A stretch of DNA of 64,000 nt, from contig NZ_CP015207.1 in NCBI RefSeq assembly GCF_002101375.1, forward strand, positions 620,001 to 684,000. The letters run 5' to 3'. How positions within the stretch are numbered: position 1 is the first letter of the stretch; every line of letters begins with the position of its first letter. The DNA comes from Sporosarcina ureae. GTDB lineage: Bacteria > Bacillota > Bacilli > Bacillales_A > Planococcaceae. The notes beneath the pieces are model-generated. The model was not told where the DNA came from and did not search any database. It was given only the letters and a program-made list of their open reading frames with translations. A program made the position numbers and the translations under genes. Below, in pieces: positions 1 to 9,336 of the stretch.

Positions 1-86
1 TCTATGAATACGTACTATCTTTACTTTCTGAATATAGTATACACATTATCAAACTATTCTGTCTACACGATTCAGCAGTATATCGC

Positions 87-545
87 TTATCCTATTTTTT
101 GACGAGTCCAAAAGAAGGCATCTACACCCAAAACGGTTAGTGTGCCGAAGACGATCGACCAAATAGCAAGGCCTAACAGCAACCAAAAGGCTGTCTGTGA
201 TTTAGATGAACCTAGTGCTAGTGCTAGGAATGCTGCCAGATGGGAGCCAATCAGAACTGGCCCGAGCAATGCTAGACCTGGAACACCAAAGCGTTTCCAA
301 ATTTTCTCCGCACGCTCTGTACGCTTTGACGGAGTTTTTACATCGGTTTTCTTTTTGCTTTCCCACCAGTTTTTCAATTTCTGAAAAACTATAATTTCAA
401 GTACTATAGTTAAAGCGTTTCCTGCAAAACCAACCACTATAGCAGTTGGCGGAGACATCCCCCGTAGAATTCCCAAAGGAACCGCCACCAATACTTCAAA
501 TCCCGGAGCTGCACCCGCAAGAAATACAAGTAAATACGTAATCAA
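87..545 (-). CDS. Putative small multidrug export family membrane protein (COG2426)
   Basis: A 152-residue hydrophobic protein that resembles the COG2426 'small multi-drug export' family. It opens with a membrane segment containing GAAPGFEVLVAVPLG, has a second at about 35-55, a basic cytoplasmic loop rich in K and R at about 60-85, and two more hydrophobic segments at about 87-110 and 118-145. The family is named by similarity only and its substrate is not established, so transport of drugs should not be assumed. It lies just downstream of argF on the same strand but is separated from it by a strong terminator, so it is probably a separate unit. The first 86 bases of the window show no gene. 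Confidence 0.7.
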   Translation of the reverse strand: MITYLLVFLAGAAPGFEVLVAVPLGILRGMSPPTAIVVGFAGNALTIVLEIIVFQKLKNWWESKKKTDVKTPSKRTERAEKIWKRFGVPGLALLGPVLIGSHLAAFLALALGSSKSQTAFWLLLGLAIWSIVFGTLTVLGVDAFFWTRQKIG

Positions 546-602
546 CTATTTTCCTCCCCTATTCGGATTCCATTCAGTATATCAAATGAAAGACAGCACA
601 AC

Positions 603-639
603 ATAAAAAAACTGCTTTCCGAATTACCAGGAAAGCAGC
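603..639 (-). terminator. Rho-independent terminator after argF
   Basis: Inverted repeat CTGCTTTCC / GGAAAGCAG with a 9-base loop. On the minus strand it is followed by seven T residues. It sits 12 bases past the argF stop codon. Confidence 0.85.
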
Positions 640-650
640 TAATCGATTTA

Positions 651-1616
651 TTATAGTAAAGATGCGAGGATCGCTTTTTGTGCATGCAGACGGTTTCCTG
701 CTTGCTGGAATACATACGAGTTATTCCCGTCGATTACGGAAGTCGACACTTCTTCTTCACGGTGTGCTGGTAGACAATGCAAGAACACATAATCTTTTTT
801 CGCATGGCCAACCAATTGATCATTGATCTGGAAGTCTTTGAAGTCTACTAGACGCTTCGCCGCTTCCTCTTCCTGCCCCATACTAGTCCAAACATCCGTA
901 TAAATTGCATCTGCATCAGTGGAAGACTCAATCGGATCGTACGTCGACGTCACGCTTCCGCCATTCGACTCAGCAATTTTCTTCGCCTTTTCAAACAATC
1001 CTGCGTGGTATTCATATCCTTTAGGTGTCGCGACAGAAACATGCATGCCCATATGTGCACCGGCAATTACTAATGAATGCGCAACGTTGTTTCCGTCCCC
1101 AATATAGGAGAGTTTCAAGCCTTTCAAATCGCCTTTAACTTCTTTGATGGTTAGTAAATCCGCCATCGCCTGGCACGGGTGGAATAGATCAGTTAATCCG
1201 TTAATGATTGGGACTGAAGTATGTTCTGCCAATTCTTCCACCATTTTATGGGATTTCGCACGGATCATGACACCATCTAGAAACTCGGATAATACTTTTC
1301 CAGTATCTGAAACAGATTCTCCACGTCCAATCTGTAAATCCCGTGCATTCATGAACAAACCATGTCCGCCCAATTGGATCATGCCTACTTCGAATGAAAT
1401 ACGCGTACGTGTAGAGTTCTTTTCAAAAATCATGCCTAGTGTCTTACCCGCCAAGATGTCCGGTGTCTTACCAGCCAATGTATCTTGCTTCATGTCATAT
1501 GCTAGTTGTATGAGATATGCAATTTCCTCACTAGAATAATCGAGCAGTGTTAAAAAGTCGCGTCCTTTTAAGCTATCCTTATCTATGCCTGTAGTTGTTT
1601 GATTTGTCTTTACCAT
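651..1616 (-). CDS. argF: Ornithine carbamoyltransferase
   Basis: Makes citrulline from ornithine and carbamoyl phosphate in arginine biosynthesis. The carbamoyl-phosphate motif STRTR is at residues 68-72 and the ornithine-side motif HCLPAHR is near the C-terminus; the 321-residue length is normal. The start at 1616 (MVKTN) is chosen over the in-frame ATG at 1634 because AGGGGA lies 7 bases upstream of it, while the longer version has no ribosome site. No arcA/arcC or other arg genes adjoin it, so an anabolic role is an inference. A weak ARG-box-like AT-rich stretch (TTGTATATTTATGAA, about 1666-1680) lies just upstream. An oddity is a short in-frame doubling, LAGKT-PDI-LAGKT, at residues 48-59. 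Confidence 0.92.
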   Translation of the reverse strand: MVKTNQTTTGIDKDSLKGRDFLTLLDYSSEEIAYLIQLAYDMKQDTLAGKTPDILAGKTLGMIFEKNSTRTRISFEVGMIQLGGHGLFMNARDLQIGRGESVSDTGKVLSEFLDGVMIRAKSHKMVEELAEHTSVPIINGLTDLFHPCQAMADLLTIKEVKGDLKGLKLSYIGDGNNVAHSLVIAGAHMGMHVSVATPKGYEYHAGLFEKAKKIAESNGGSVTSTYDPIESSTDADAIYTDVWTSMGQEEEAAKRLVDFKDFQINDQLVGHAKKDYVFLHCLPAHREEEVSTSVIDGNNSYVFQQAGNRLHAQKAILASLL

Positions 1617-1716
1617 TTGTTGATCCCCTACCATCCATTTGAAGTATGTGTAAACTAGTATACAATTGTATATTTATGAAGTCAAATGAATCTTTATAAC
1701 TTTTACTTTATTTCAT

Positions 1717-1750
1717 TAAAAAACAGCGATGCTTTTTCGGCACCGCTGTG
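1717..1750 (-). terminator. Terminator after the M42 peptidase gene
   Basis: Minus-strand RNA forms ACAGCGGTGC / GCATCGCTGT (one G-U pair) followed by six T residues. Confidence 0.8.
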
Positions 1751-1762
1751 TGAGCGTATAAA

Positions 1763-2848
1763 TTATTCAAATGTGATATTTTTCACTGTATTTGCGTCTA
1801 GGCGCTTAACTATTTCAACTAATAGTTTAACTGTATTCTCAAAGTCTTGACGGTGAAGCATTGCCGCATGACTATGGATGTAGCGAGTCGGTATACAGAT
1901 AGCCAATGTAGGAATTCCTGTTCCGCTTACGTGGATTGACCCACCATCCGTTCCGCCACCGGACATTGTCGCGAATTGATACGGAATATTCAGCTCTTCT
2001 GCTGTATCGACTACGAAATTGCGTAATCCTCTATGAGATACCATCGAAGCATCATACAACAAGATCTGCGGACCCTCTCCCATTGTACCAACAGATTCCT
2101 TTGCTGTAATACCTGGTGTATCCCCAGCAATTCCTACATCTACTGCGAAACCGATATCCGGTTGAATTTTATTCGTCGCTGTTTTCGCTCCACGCAGACC
2201 TACTTCTTCTTGAATAGCACCTACACTATACAAACGATTCGGGTGCTTTTCACCTTTTAGCTGCTTCATCACTTCAATAGCGATGGCACAGCCGATACGA
2301 TTATCCCATGCTTTTGCAAGCAAGTAATTTTCGTTTTTCATGACCGTGAATTCGAAGTACGGCACAATCATGTCGCCCGGAAGAACGCCCCATGAAAGAA
2401 CTTCTTCTTTTGACTCTGCGCCTACGTCAATGAACATGTCTTTAATATCGACAGGTTTCTTGCGAGCTTCAGGCGGCAAAATATGTGGCGGCTTTGAGCC
2501 GATCACTCCTGTAATCGTTTCACCAGAACGTGTAACGATCGAAACACGTTGCGCCAACATGACTTGTGACCACCAGCCACCTACTGTCTGAAAGTAAATG
2601 AAACCTTTGTCATCGATTCGTGTCAACATGAAGCCTACTTCATCCAAGTGCCCCGCGATCATAATCTTCGGTCCGTTTGCATCGCCTTCTTTGCTAGCGA
2701 TCAGTGAACCTAATCCATCATGATCGATTTCATCTGCATATGGTTTGATGTGTTTCGTCATGACGTCTCGAGCTTCGCGTTCATTGCCCGGAATTCCTCG
2801 TGCATCTGTTAAGTCTTTTAACATCTCCAACGTCTCATCTAGTTTCAT
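1763..2848 (-). CDS. M42 family metallopeptidase (glutamyl aminopeptidase type)
   Basis: A 361-residue cytosolic aminopeptidase of the M42 co-catalytic zinc family. The expected metal and catalytic stations are visible in order: AGHLDEVGF (His), DNRIG (bridging Asp), QEEVGLRGA (Glu-Glu), a glycine-rich GGGTDGGS segment with Asp, and IHSHAAM near the C-terminus. Bacillus homologues are called YsdC, YtoP or FrvX; which paralogue this is cannot be decided by eye. It starts 48 bases after the ddh stop with its own GAGG ribosome site, so the two are probably co-transcribed. No functional link to ddh is evident. Confidence 0.88.
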   Translation of the reverse strand: MKLDETLEMLKDLTDARGIPGNEREARDVMTKHIKPYADEIDHDGLGSLIASKEGDANGPKIMIAGHLDEVGFMLTRIDDKGFIYFQTVGGWWSQVMLAQRVSIVTRSGETITGVIGSKPPHILPPEARKKPVDIKDMFIDVGAESKEEVLSWGVLPGDMIVPYFEFTVMKNENYLLAKAWDNRIGCAIAIEVMKQLKGEKHPNRLYSVGAIQEEVGLRGAKTATNKIQPDIGFAVDVGIAGDTPGITAKESVGTMGEGPQILLYDASMVSHRGLRNFVVDTAEELNIPYQFATMSGGGTDGGSIHVSGTGIPTLAICIPTRYIHSHAAMLHRQDFENTVKLLVEIVKRLDANTVKNITFE

Positions 2849-2896
2849 AAAAGATTCTGCCTCCTCATTCTACAATCCAATGTGATGACTCATGTA

Positions 2897-3883
2897 TTAC
2901 AGTAATTCTTTACGAATAGTTGCAGGTGATTTAGGTGATAACAACCCTGGTGCGATGTCATAGACTGTTTTCGCTCCAGTATCGCCTTTTTGCTGCAATT
3001 TATAAGCTGCTCTTGCATACGCGACTAAGACACTCGATGTAAATTCGGGATTGCTATCTAATTTAAGTGAGAATTCCATGACTTGATCTGTATGCTTCCC
3101 CGTGTTGCCGCTTCGAATGACGAAACCACCATGTGGCATCTTTGAATGATCAAGACGAAGTTCTTCTTCCGTAATAAAATGAACGGTCGTATCGTAGTCT
3201 GCGAAGTAGTCAGGCATGGTGACAATCGTTTCACGAACTCGATCTTCACTTGCTCCTTCTTCAAGAACGACATAACATTCACGTGTATGTTTATCTTTAG
3301 TTGAAAGCTCAGGATGCTCACCGTTACGCACACGATTGATCGCGTCCTCAGCAGGCAATGTATACTGAACGCCTGCTTTCACACCGTCAACACGGCGCAC
3401 TGCATCAGAGTGACCTTGGCTTAGTCCTTTCCCCCAGAATGTATAGGTTTCACCTTCAGGCAAAATGGATTCTCCCATTAAGCGGTTGATCGAAAATAAA
3501 CCCGGATCCCAACCGACAGAAATAACGGCAGTAGTTCCAGCTTCTTTCGCTACTTCATCAACTGCTGCGAAGTACTCCGGAATCTTTGCATGCGTGTCAA
3601 AGCTATCTACTGTTGTAAAGTGTTTCGCAAGTGCCGGCCCTTGTTCAGGTAAGTCATTTTTAGATCCACCGCATAAAATCAAAACATCAATATCTTCTTT
3701 AAAAGATTCAATTTCATCCAACTTATAGACAGGTACTTGCTCTGAAAGTAATTGTACGTCTTTCGGCTCTCTGCGCGTGAATACACCAACTAATGTCATA
3801 TCTTTATTTTGACTGATAGCTGATTCTACTCCGCGCCCTAAATTACCGTAACCAGCGATTCCTACTCGAATTTCTTTCGTCAA
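2897..3883 (-). CDS. ddh: meso-Diaminopimelate dehydrogenase
   Basis: NADP-dependent reductive amination of tetrahydrodipicolinate directly to meso-diaminopimelate, the one-step branch of lysine and peptidoglycan-precursor synthesis. Family hallmarks are the N-terminal nucleotide fold GYGNLGRGVE, the GWDPGLFSINR segment, FWGKGLSQGHSDA, and MPHGG in the substrate domain; the length of about 328 residues is typical. An in-frame GTG at 3889 is only 4 bases after AGGGG, whereas the TTG at 3883 (reading MTKEIRVGIAGY) is 10 bases away and gives the usual family N-terminus, so I prefer it. The gene leads a likely two-gene unit with the M42 peptidase. Confidence 0.9.
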   Translation of the reverse strand: MTKEIRVGIAGYGNLGRGVESAISQNKDMTLVGVFTRREPKDVQLLSEQVPVYKLDEIESFKEDIDVLILCGGSKNDLPEQGPALAKHFTTVDSFDTHAKIPEYFAAVDEVAKEAGTTAVISVGWDPGLFSINRLMGESILPEGETYTFWGKGLSQGHSDAVRRVDGVKAGVQYTLPAEDAINRVRNGEHPELSTKDKHTRECYVVLEEGASEDRVRETIVTMPDYFADYDTTVHFITEEELRLDHSKMPHGGFVIRSGNTGKHTDQVMEFSLKLDSNPEFTSSVLVAYARAAYKLQQKGDTGAKTVYDIAPGLLSPKSPATIRKELL

Positions 3884-4040
3884 GATCACTCATCCCCTTT
3901 TTGTTTCTTGTTTACGTTTCTCATTTTACCGGTAAGGGTGATAGATTGCGAATAATTATCTTTGAGCAGTTCGGTTCAATTCGAAAAGTTTCATGGTAAA
4001 ATAGATTGTAGTTGAATTATTTGTAAAGTAGGGATCTTTT

Positions 4041-5192
4041 ATGCGCTTTTTTGTCTATCTAATTGTTTTCTTCTCGTTCTTTGATTTATTTTCACAGTTG
4101 CCGATTATTAGTCCATTTGCTACAGGTCTTGGCGTTTCCGCTTTCATCGTCGGATTATCTGTTGGTATTTACTCGTTTGCGAATGTTTTCGGGAATATCA
4201 TTTCAGGTATTTTGACAGATCGCAAAGGACCATTTTATATTCTATTATTTGGTTTGTTCACGTCGGCTTTGTCGTTGTTCTCATATGGATTGATTTCTGG
4301 TTCTGGTTCATTAATCGGCATTCGATTTTTACACGGCTTGACGGAAGGTTTAATCATTCCTGCTGCCTTCACGTTTCTCGCTAATGGCTCCGAACGTTCT
4401 AAGCGTGGGAGGAATGCTGCGATCTCAGGTGCATTTGTCGGGCTTGCGGCCATTTTCGGACCTGCCTATAGCGGAATTGTTTCCGTTAAGACAAGCGTTG
4501 TGACCATTATGGCCATCAATGGTGTATTTATGATTCTGTTGACAATTGGCGCCGTTATATTTTTACGTTCCTTTACATACGTGAGAAAAGTGAAGACAGT
4601 GAAGCAAAAAGCAGTAAAGCCGTTAGCTTTTTTCCGCCACCCTGGTATCATACGGGCATTCCTTGGCGCGTTCTTCCTGATGTTCTCACAAGGCGTGTTG
4701 GCATTGGTGCTCCCTTTGAAAGTAGAGCACCTTCAGTTTGATGCCAAAATGACAGGAATGCTGTTGAGTGTGTTTGGTCTAGTTGCTGTGTTGGTTTTTG
4801 TTTTACCGATCAACCGCATTTTCGATATCGTCCGCCCGATGGTCACATTGGCAGCTGGCTTGCTATTAATGAGTAGCAGTATGTTGTTCTTGTCGCAAGT
4901 CGACGAACTATCGTTGATGATGTTGGCAATGGTTATCTATGGTACGGGGTTCGCATTCCTATTCCCTTCTATCAACTCGTTACTTATTGATTCCACGGAA
5001 CCTGAAACAAGAGGGAAAGCGTACGGGTTCTTCTACGCATTCTTCTCCTTTGGCGTCGTAGTGGGGTCTAGTGCGATCGGTATATTAGATTTGCAATTCC
5101 ATCATGCCTTTATGCTTGCAAGTGGCATTTTGTTGATCGCAGCCATTTTCACCTTAATCGGTCTGCGAAAAGATATCCGTCCTACAGAGTAA
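4041..5192 (+). CDS. Major facilitator superfamily transporter
   Basis: A 383-residue protein with about 12 hydrophobic segments and the MFS loop 2-3 signature at residues 60-66 (GILTDRKGP, a variant of GxLaDrxGrr). A basic central loop at about 177-195 (RKVKTVKQKAVK) separates the two six-helix halves. The profile suggests a drug- or sugar-efflux type MFS protein; the substrate is unknown. It is transcribed alone, opposite to ddh, and is closed by its own terminator. Nothing nearby identifies a substrate. Confidence 0.85.
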   Translation: MRFFVYLIVFFSFFDLFSQLPIISPFATGLGVSAFIVGLSVGIYSFANVFGNIISGILTDRKGPFYILLFGLFTSALSLFSYGLISGSGSLIGIRFLHGLTEGLIIPAAFTFLANGSERSKRGRNAAISGAFVGLAAIFGPAYSGIVSVKTSVVTIMAINGVFMILLTIGAVIFLRSFTYVRKVKTVKQKAVKPLAFFRHPGIIRAFLGAFFLMFSQGVLALVLPLKVEHLQFDAKMTGMLLSVFGLVAVLVFVLPINRIFDIVRPMVTLAAGLLLMSSSMLFLSQVDELSLMMLAMVIYGTGFAFLFPSINSLLIDSTEPETRGKAYGFFYAFFSFGVVVGSSAIGILDLQFHHAFMLASGILLIAAIFTLIGLRKDIRPTE

Positions 5193-5225
5193 TATCGATT
5201 TGTTTAATAAATTATATGTGAAAAG

Positions 5226-5272
5226 ATATGTCCATCGAGGTCACAAGACTTCAACGGACATACCTTTTTTGC
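5226..5272 (+). terminator. Terminator after the MFS gene
   Basis: TATGTCC / GGACATA stem with an inner GAGGTC/GACTTC helix, followed by CCTTTTTT on the plus strand. Confidence 0.75.
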
Positions 5273-5289
5273 GTGGTGTAATGGGAATA

Positions 5290-5341
5290 AAAAAGAAGAT
5301 GTCACAAGAAGTCGTTGCTACACGACTTTCTGGACATCTCC
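5290..5341 (-). terminator. Terminator after recQ
   Basis: On the minus strand AGATGTC(C) and AGTCGT pair with ACGACTT and GACATCT to give a long stem, followed by TTCTTTTTT. It sits directly downstream of the recQ stop. Confidence 0.8.
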
Positions 5342-5345
5342 TATA

Positions 5346-7127
5346 TTACGCTTGCTGCGTAGAAAACGAATCGATAATCTCGAGGAAAACTTCCCCATAA
5401 CGTTCAAGCTTCGTTTCCCCTACCCCTTGTACAGTCAATAACTCTTCATTCGTGGCAGGCATTTTAGTTACCATATCCCGCAATGTTTTATCCGAGAAAA
5501 TAACGAATGGCGGGACACCCGCTTCTTGTGCTAGTTTCAAGCGCATCGCCCGTAGTTCGTTGAATAACGGATCCTCTTTAGCGACGACAGTTGTCACCAT
5601 CTCGCCTTTACGCCAGACTTTCACTTTTCCTAACAACACATCTTTTCCGTCTTCGCTGACGAAGATAGTCGGATACGGCCCACTTTCAACTTGTAAATAA
5701 TTCTTCGAAATCAAAAATTCAATGAAATCTGCCACGTCTTTGGCATTGCGCCCTTTCATCAATCCGTATGTCGATAGCTCATCGAAGTTCAATTCTTTCA
5801 ACTTTTTGTTTCTCGATCCTGTCAGTACTTGCGCAACCATCGTCTTACCAAAACGTTGCCCCATTCGTATAACACAGGAAAGTACTTTTTGTGTATCGAC
5901 TGTTACATCAAACTGCTCACGCGTGTCAGTGCAGTTACCACAGCGACCGCAATCTTCGACATCCTCTTCGCCAAAATACTTGATAATGTGTTTTTGCAGA
6001 CAGCCTTCGGTATGGCAGTAATCAACCATCACTTGCATCTTTTTGATTTCATTCGATACACGGGAAGGATCTGGAGATTGTTCGATGAGGAAGCGTTGCG
6101 TTAAGACGTCTTGCGAGGAGAATAACAAATAACAATCGCTGTCGAGCCCGTCACGCCCTGCTCTCCCAGCCTCCTGATAATAACTTTCCATATTCTTCGG
6201 CATTTGATAATGAATGACGTAGCGTATATTGGATTTATCGATCCCCATACCAAACGCGTTAGTTGCGACCATCACGCGTGCGTCTTCCATAATGAACCGA
6301 TCTTGTTGATGTTGCCGTTCATAGTCCGGTAATCCTGCATGATATTTCGCAACTGGAATACCACTTTTCTCAAGCAGCGAATATACTTGCTCGACCGCTT
6401 TCCTAGTCGCAGCATAGATAATGCCAGCTTCATTTTTATTTTTCTGCGTGTACTCTTTGACGAATTGATCCCGATTTTGACCTTTCACTACCGAAAAGAG
6501 TAGATTACTCCGCTCAAAACCGGTTACAACACGGCTAACAGGAGGTATATGTAATTGCTGGCATATATCATCCTGTACTTCAGGCGTAGCGGTTGCAGTC
6601 AATGCAAGAACAATCGGCCGGTTACTTAAATAATCAAAAACTCGGTGGATATTACGATAACTTGGACGGAAATCATGGCCCCATTGTGAAATACAATGTG
6701 CTTCATCGATCGCAATCAGCGGTATCGTCATTTTTTGCAATTGATTGAGAAAGGATTCGGAATCCAATCGTTCAGGTGCAACGTACAACAGCTTATACTT
6801 TCCTTCGAGTGCATTATCCATCGTGCCAAAGTATTCTTCCGAAGATAACGTACTATTAATATACGCCGCTGGAATGCCCAACTGATGCAATGCATCGACT
6901 TGGTCCTTCATCAAGGAGATCAGCGGTGAAATGACAAGAATCGTCCCTTCCATTGCCAATGCCGGTACTTGATAGCAGACAGACTTACCGCCACCTGTCG
7001 GCATTACGCAAAGTGAATCATCACCTTGTAATACTTGTTCAATCACTCGTTGCTGCCCTTCCCGAAATGCTGAATAACCAAAATACTTATCCAATATATC
7101 TAACGGATTTTGAATGATTGCCACCAC
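5346..7127 (-). CDS. recQ: ATP-dependent DNA helicase RecQ
   Basis: A 3'-5' superfamily-2 helicase for recombination and fork repair. Visible motifs, N to C: aromatic-Gln region FGYSAFREGQ, Walker A MPTGGGKS, DEAH box in IDEAHCISQWGHDFRP, helicase motif VI QEAGRAGRDG, the zinc cluster with CHTEGC and CGRCGNC, a winged-helix RQC region, and one C-terminal HRDC domain (about 515-590). At 593 residues it is the size of the long Bacillus RecQ. The start lies in GTGGTG; the second GTG (7124) has the better distance to AAGGG. A hemerythrin gene lies 20 bases upstream on the same strand and may be co-transcribed. Confidence 0.93.
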   Translation of the reverse strand: MVAIIQNPLDILDKYFGYSAFREGQQRVIEQVLQGDDSLCVMPTGGGKSVCYQVPALAMEGTILVISPLISLMKDQVDALHQLGIPAAYINSTLSSEEYFGTMDNALEGKYKLLYVAPERLDSESFLNQLQKMTIPLIAIDEAHCISQWGHDFRPSYRNIHRVFDYLSNRPIVLALTATATPEVQDDICQQLHIPPVSRVVTGFERSNLLFSVVKGQNRDQFVKEYTQKNKNEAGIIYAATRKAVEQVYSLLEKSGIPVAKYHAGLPDYERQHQQDRFIMEDARVMVATNAFGMGIDKSNIRYVIHYQMPKNMESYYQEAGRAGRDGLDSDCYLLFSSQDVLTQRFLIEQSPDPSRVSNEIKKMQVMVDYCHTEGCLQKHIIKYFGEEDVEDCGRCGNCTDTREQFDVTVDTQKVLSCVIRMGQRFGKTMVAQVLTGSRNKKLKELNFDELSTYGLMKGRNAKDVADFIEFLISKNYLQVESGPYPTIFVSEDGKDVLLGKVKVWRKGEMVTTVVAKEDPLFNELRAMRLKLAQEAGVPPFVIFSDKTLRDMVTKMPATNEELLTVQGVGETKLERYGEVFLEIIDSFSTQQA

Positions 7128-7147
7128 CTTCCCTTAGTTACTAGTTT

Positions 7148-7564
7148 TTATGAGAACAATAACCGCTCTTCTTCTCGGCTATGTAATTCATTCACTACAA
7201 TCAAGCCATTGAATTTCTGTATAATTTCAGTTGTTACGGTTGGATCTTCCTCACGTAACGCCTCGATGTCTGCAACAAGTATTCGCATCAAATCATGGTC
7301 GCGTGTAAGCTGAATAATGTCTCGCTCCAATTCAGGCCGCTCTTCCATTACTTGTTTATAAAAACCTTCTTCTTCGGCATCTGCATGACTGATGACACGG
7401 GTCTTCCAATAATCCAATAAATGATCACAGGCTTGCTGAACCATTTCAGTTTCATCTTGTTCTACATATTCGATTAAATCATCTGTTTTCATTATGGCAC
7501 CAGAAAGTCCGCCTTCATGAATCGCTTTATGTGAATGAAGCTGTCTTAATGCAGGTCCTGACAT
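7148..7564 (-). CDS. Hemerythrin HHE-domain protein
   Basis: A roughly 138-residue, mostly helical protein with spaced His and Glu residues typical of the HHE cation-binding (hemerythrin-like) domain: LHSHKAIHEGG, ISHADAEEEGFY, TRDHDLMR, and ELHSREEE. Such proteins bind a di-iron centre and are linked to oxygen or nitrosative-stress sensing; the specific role here is unknown. The ATG at 7564 is preferred over the GTG three codons upstream because AAGGAG is 8 bases from the ATG and overlaps the GTG. It sits 20 bases upstream of recQ on the same strand. Confidence 0.8.
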   Translation of the reverse strand: MSGPALRQLHSHKAIHEGGLSGAIMKTDDLIEYVEQDETEMVQQACDHLLDYWKTRVISHADAEEEGFYKQVMEERPELERDIIQLTRDHDLMRILVADIEALREEDPTVTTEIIQKFNGLIVVNELHSREEERLLFS

Positions 7565-7633
7565 GCTGACCACTCCTTCTAGTTTTCCTTAAGCATAACA
7601 GAATTTCTAAGTCAGTGATAGCTTCCTACAATG

Positions 7634-7672
7634 AAAAGAGCCTCACAGAAAAATTCTCTGTAAGACACTTTT
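7634..7672 (-). terminator. Terminator after pssA
   Basis: Minus strand CTTACAGA / TCTGTGAG stem followed by GCTCTTTT, immediately after the pssA stop codon. Confidence 0.7.
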
Positions 7673-8205
7673 CACACTTTCGCTATTCGAATGCGACTGA
7701 CCATAAGCCATGCGAGTAGACACATATAAATCACAAAGTAAGGTGCAATCAAATACGGAACTACAAAATAACTCAATGTTAGCAAGACACCAGCTGCTGT
7801 TATAGGCATTCCATAATATGAACCATCGAACTCTTCTACGTTATAGCGAGCCAAACGAACGGCGCCAGCTAAAATATAAAAAATCACAGCGGACAAACCA
7901 ATCCACATCGTATCCGTCAACGCCGTGTCATAGATCAGAATAGCAGGAGCTACACCAAATGAAACTAAATCGCTGAGCGAATCAAGTTCTTTACCAAATG
8001 CCGACTCTGCATGATAATGCCTAGCCACCATACCGTCAAACCGATCAAATAATGCAGCAAAGAAGATGAACATCAAACTCATATGTGCATGACCTTGAAG
8101 CACGAGTAATATCGCTATGATCCCTAAACTCAAATTAAAAAGTGTTATGATATTCGCCAATTGTGATTTTAGTTTAGTATAATCAAAATATCTGAATGAA
8201 AACAA
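7672..8205 (-). CDS. pssA: CDP-diacylglycerol-serine O-phosphatidyltransferase
   Basis: Membrane enzyme that makes phosphatidylserine from CDP-diacylglycerol and serine. The CDP-alcohol phosphotransferase signature D-G-x2-A-R-x8-G-x3-D-x3-D is seen as DGMVAR...GKELDSLSD at about residues 58-78, followed by several membrane helices. The 177-residue length matches B. subtilis PssA. Translation starts at a TTG with GGAGG 7 bases upstream. It is divergent from psd across a 56-base gap that must hold both promoters, so the two steps of phosphatidylethanolamine synthesis are coded back to back. Confidence 0.92.
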   Translation of the reverse strand: MFSFRYFDYTKLKSQLANIITLFNLSLGIIAILLVLQGHAHMSLMFIFFAALFDRFDGMVARHYHAESAFGKELDSLSDLVSFGVAPAILIYDTALTDTMWIGLSAVIFYILAGAVRLARYNVEEFDGSYYGMPITAAGVLLTLSYFVVPYLIAPYFVIYMCLLAWLMVSRIRIAKV

Positions 8206-8261
8206 GTTACGACCTCCTCGTATATTTCTTTAGTATAAGCTTTTAATGAAAGGAAGAAAAG

Positions 8262-9041
8262 ATGAAAACACGTATTTTTAAATCATTCGTAGAATTAACA
8301 GGATCACCAGTCAGTTCAGCGCTACTTAAAACTTTGACGACTTCTCGAATTAGCAAGCCGTTAATTAAGCCTTTTGCATCGTTCTATCATATTCAAGTAG
8401 ACGAAGCGGAATACCCAATAGACCAATATACTAGTCTTAACAGCTTTTTCACTCGTTCATTACAGGCGGGCAGTAGACCGATTGATAGCCACCCAAAGAA
8501 TTTAATCTCACCAGTTGACGGTGTATTAAGCGATTCAGGCAGCATCGATACACAACAACAATTTATAGTAAAAGATAAAACATACAGTCTACATTCGCTG
8601 CTTGGCGATTCGGAAAAAGCCGCCCGCTATACGAATGGCTATTATTATCTATTCTATCTTTCTCCAAGACATTATCATCATTTCCATTATCCTATTTCTG
8701 GAACTCTTATGAATCGCTATGCATTAGGTTCTACTTCGTATCCCGTTAACGATGTGGGAATTCGCATGCGTAATGATGTATTTTCTTCCAACCATAGAGT
8801 CATTTCGGAACTCTCGACTGACTTCGGACATGTAGCAATCGTTAAAGTCGGAGCATTAAATGTAAATAGCGTTCGCATTGCAAATTCTGAAACTGCTTGT
8901 GTGAAAGGACAAGATTTTGGTCATTTTGCATTTGGATCCACTGTTATTTTATTCGTAGAACAGAATAACGCATTCAGTCCAGAAGAAATGCCTTTTACAG
9001 AAGTTCAAGTTGGTGATCGGATCGGAGTGTGGAAATCTTAA
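8262..9041 (+). CDS. psd: Phosphatidylserine decarboxylase proenzyme
   Basis: Converts phosphatidylserine to phosphatidylethanolamine at the membrane. The self-cleavage site that yields the pyruvoyl cofactor is the G-S-T in HFAFGSTVILF near residue 227 (the family usually has LGST). Other family stretches are SPVDGVLSDSG and SPRHYHHFHYP. The 259-residue length is typical of the short Bacillus type. AAAGGAAG precedes the ATG. It acts on the product of the divergent pssA. Confidence 0.93.
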   Translation: MKTRIFKSFVELTGSPVSSALLKTLTTSRISKPLIKPFASFYHIQVDEAEYPIDQYTSLNSFFTRSLQAGSRPIDSHPKNLISPVDGVLSDSGSIDTQQQFIVKDKTYSLHSLLGDSEKAARYTNGYYYLFYLSPRHYHHFHYPISGTLMNRYALGSTSYPVNDVGIRMRNDVFSSNHRVISELSTDFGHVAIVKVGALNVNSVRIANSETACVKGQDFGHFAFGSTVILFVEQNNAFSPEEMPFTEVQVGDRIGVWKS

Positions 9042-9207
9042 GTAGATGAGGTTTTTGTATGGAACCTCTTCAAGAATATAAAGTATTTACTATGCACTCC
9101 ATATTTTTTCTCAATATCCATTATTCGAAGGCTAGTGAAATAGTATACTCTTTAACAATTAACCCATTTCTCCTATATTGTCATGCGCATAGTAAAACGG
9201 TCCGAAT

Positions 9208-9241
9208 AAAAAGGCAAACCGATTATACGGTTTGCCTTTTG
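9208..9241. terminator. Bidirectional terminator between psd and the arsB-like gene
   Basis: AAAGGCAAACCG / CGGTTTGCCTTTT, a 12-bp stem with a 6-base loop, T-rich on both strands but longer on the minus strand. The rest of the 295-base gap between 9042 and 9336 shows no convincing gene; a weak GAGGTT/AACCTC hairpin follows psd at about 9047-9069. Confidence 0.8.
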
Positions 9242-9336
9242 AAGTAATATAGAACTAATTATTCTTATTTTCTTACTATACTTCCAACTACATCTTGTTA
9301 AAGTTAAATCACTGTTGAAAAAGCAAGTGCTTAATT

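Noticed and set aside
1144..1539. 131-codon plus-strand frame inside argF
   Set aside because: An antisense shadow of argF without start signals; the same applies to similar frames opposite polA, pyk, accA and hflK.
5200..5400. 66-codon frame after the MFS gene
   Set aside because: It covers two terminator hairpins and overlaps the end of recQ.
9059..9247. 62-codon frame after psd
   Set aside because: It reads through a terminator, lacks a ribosome site and resembles nothing known.
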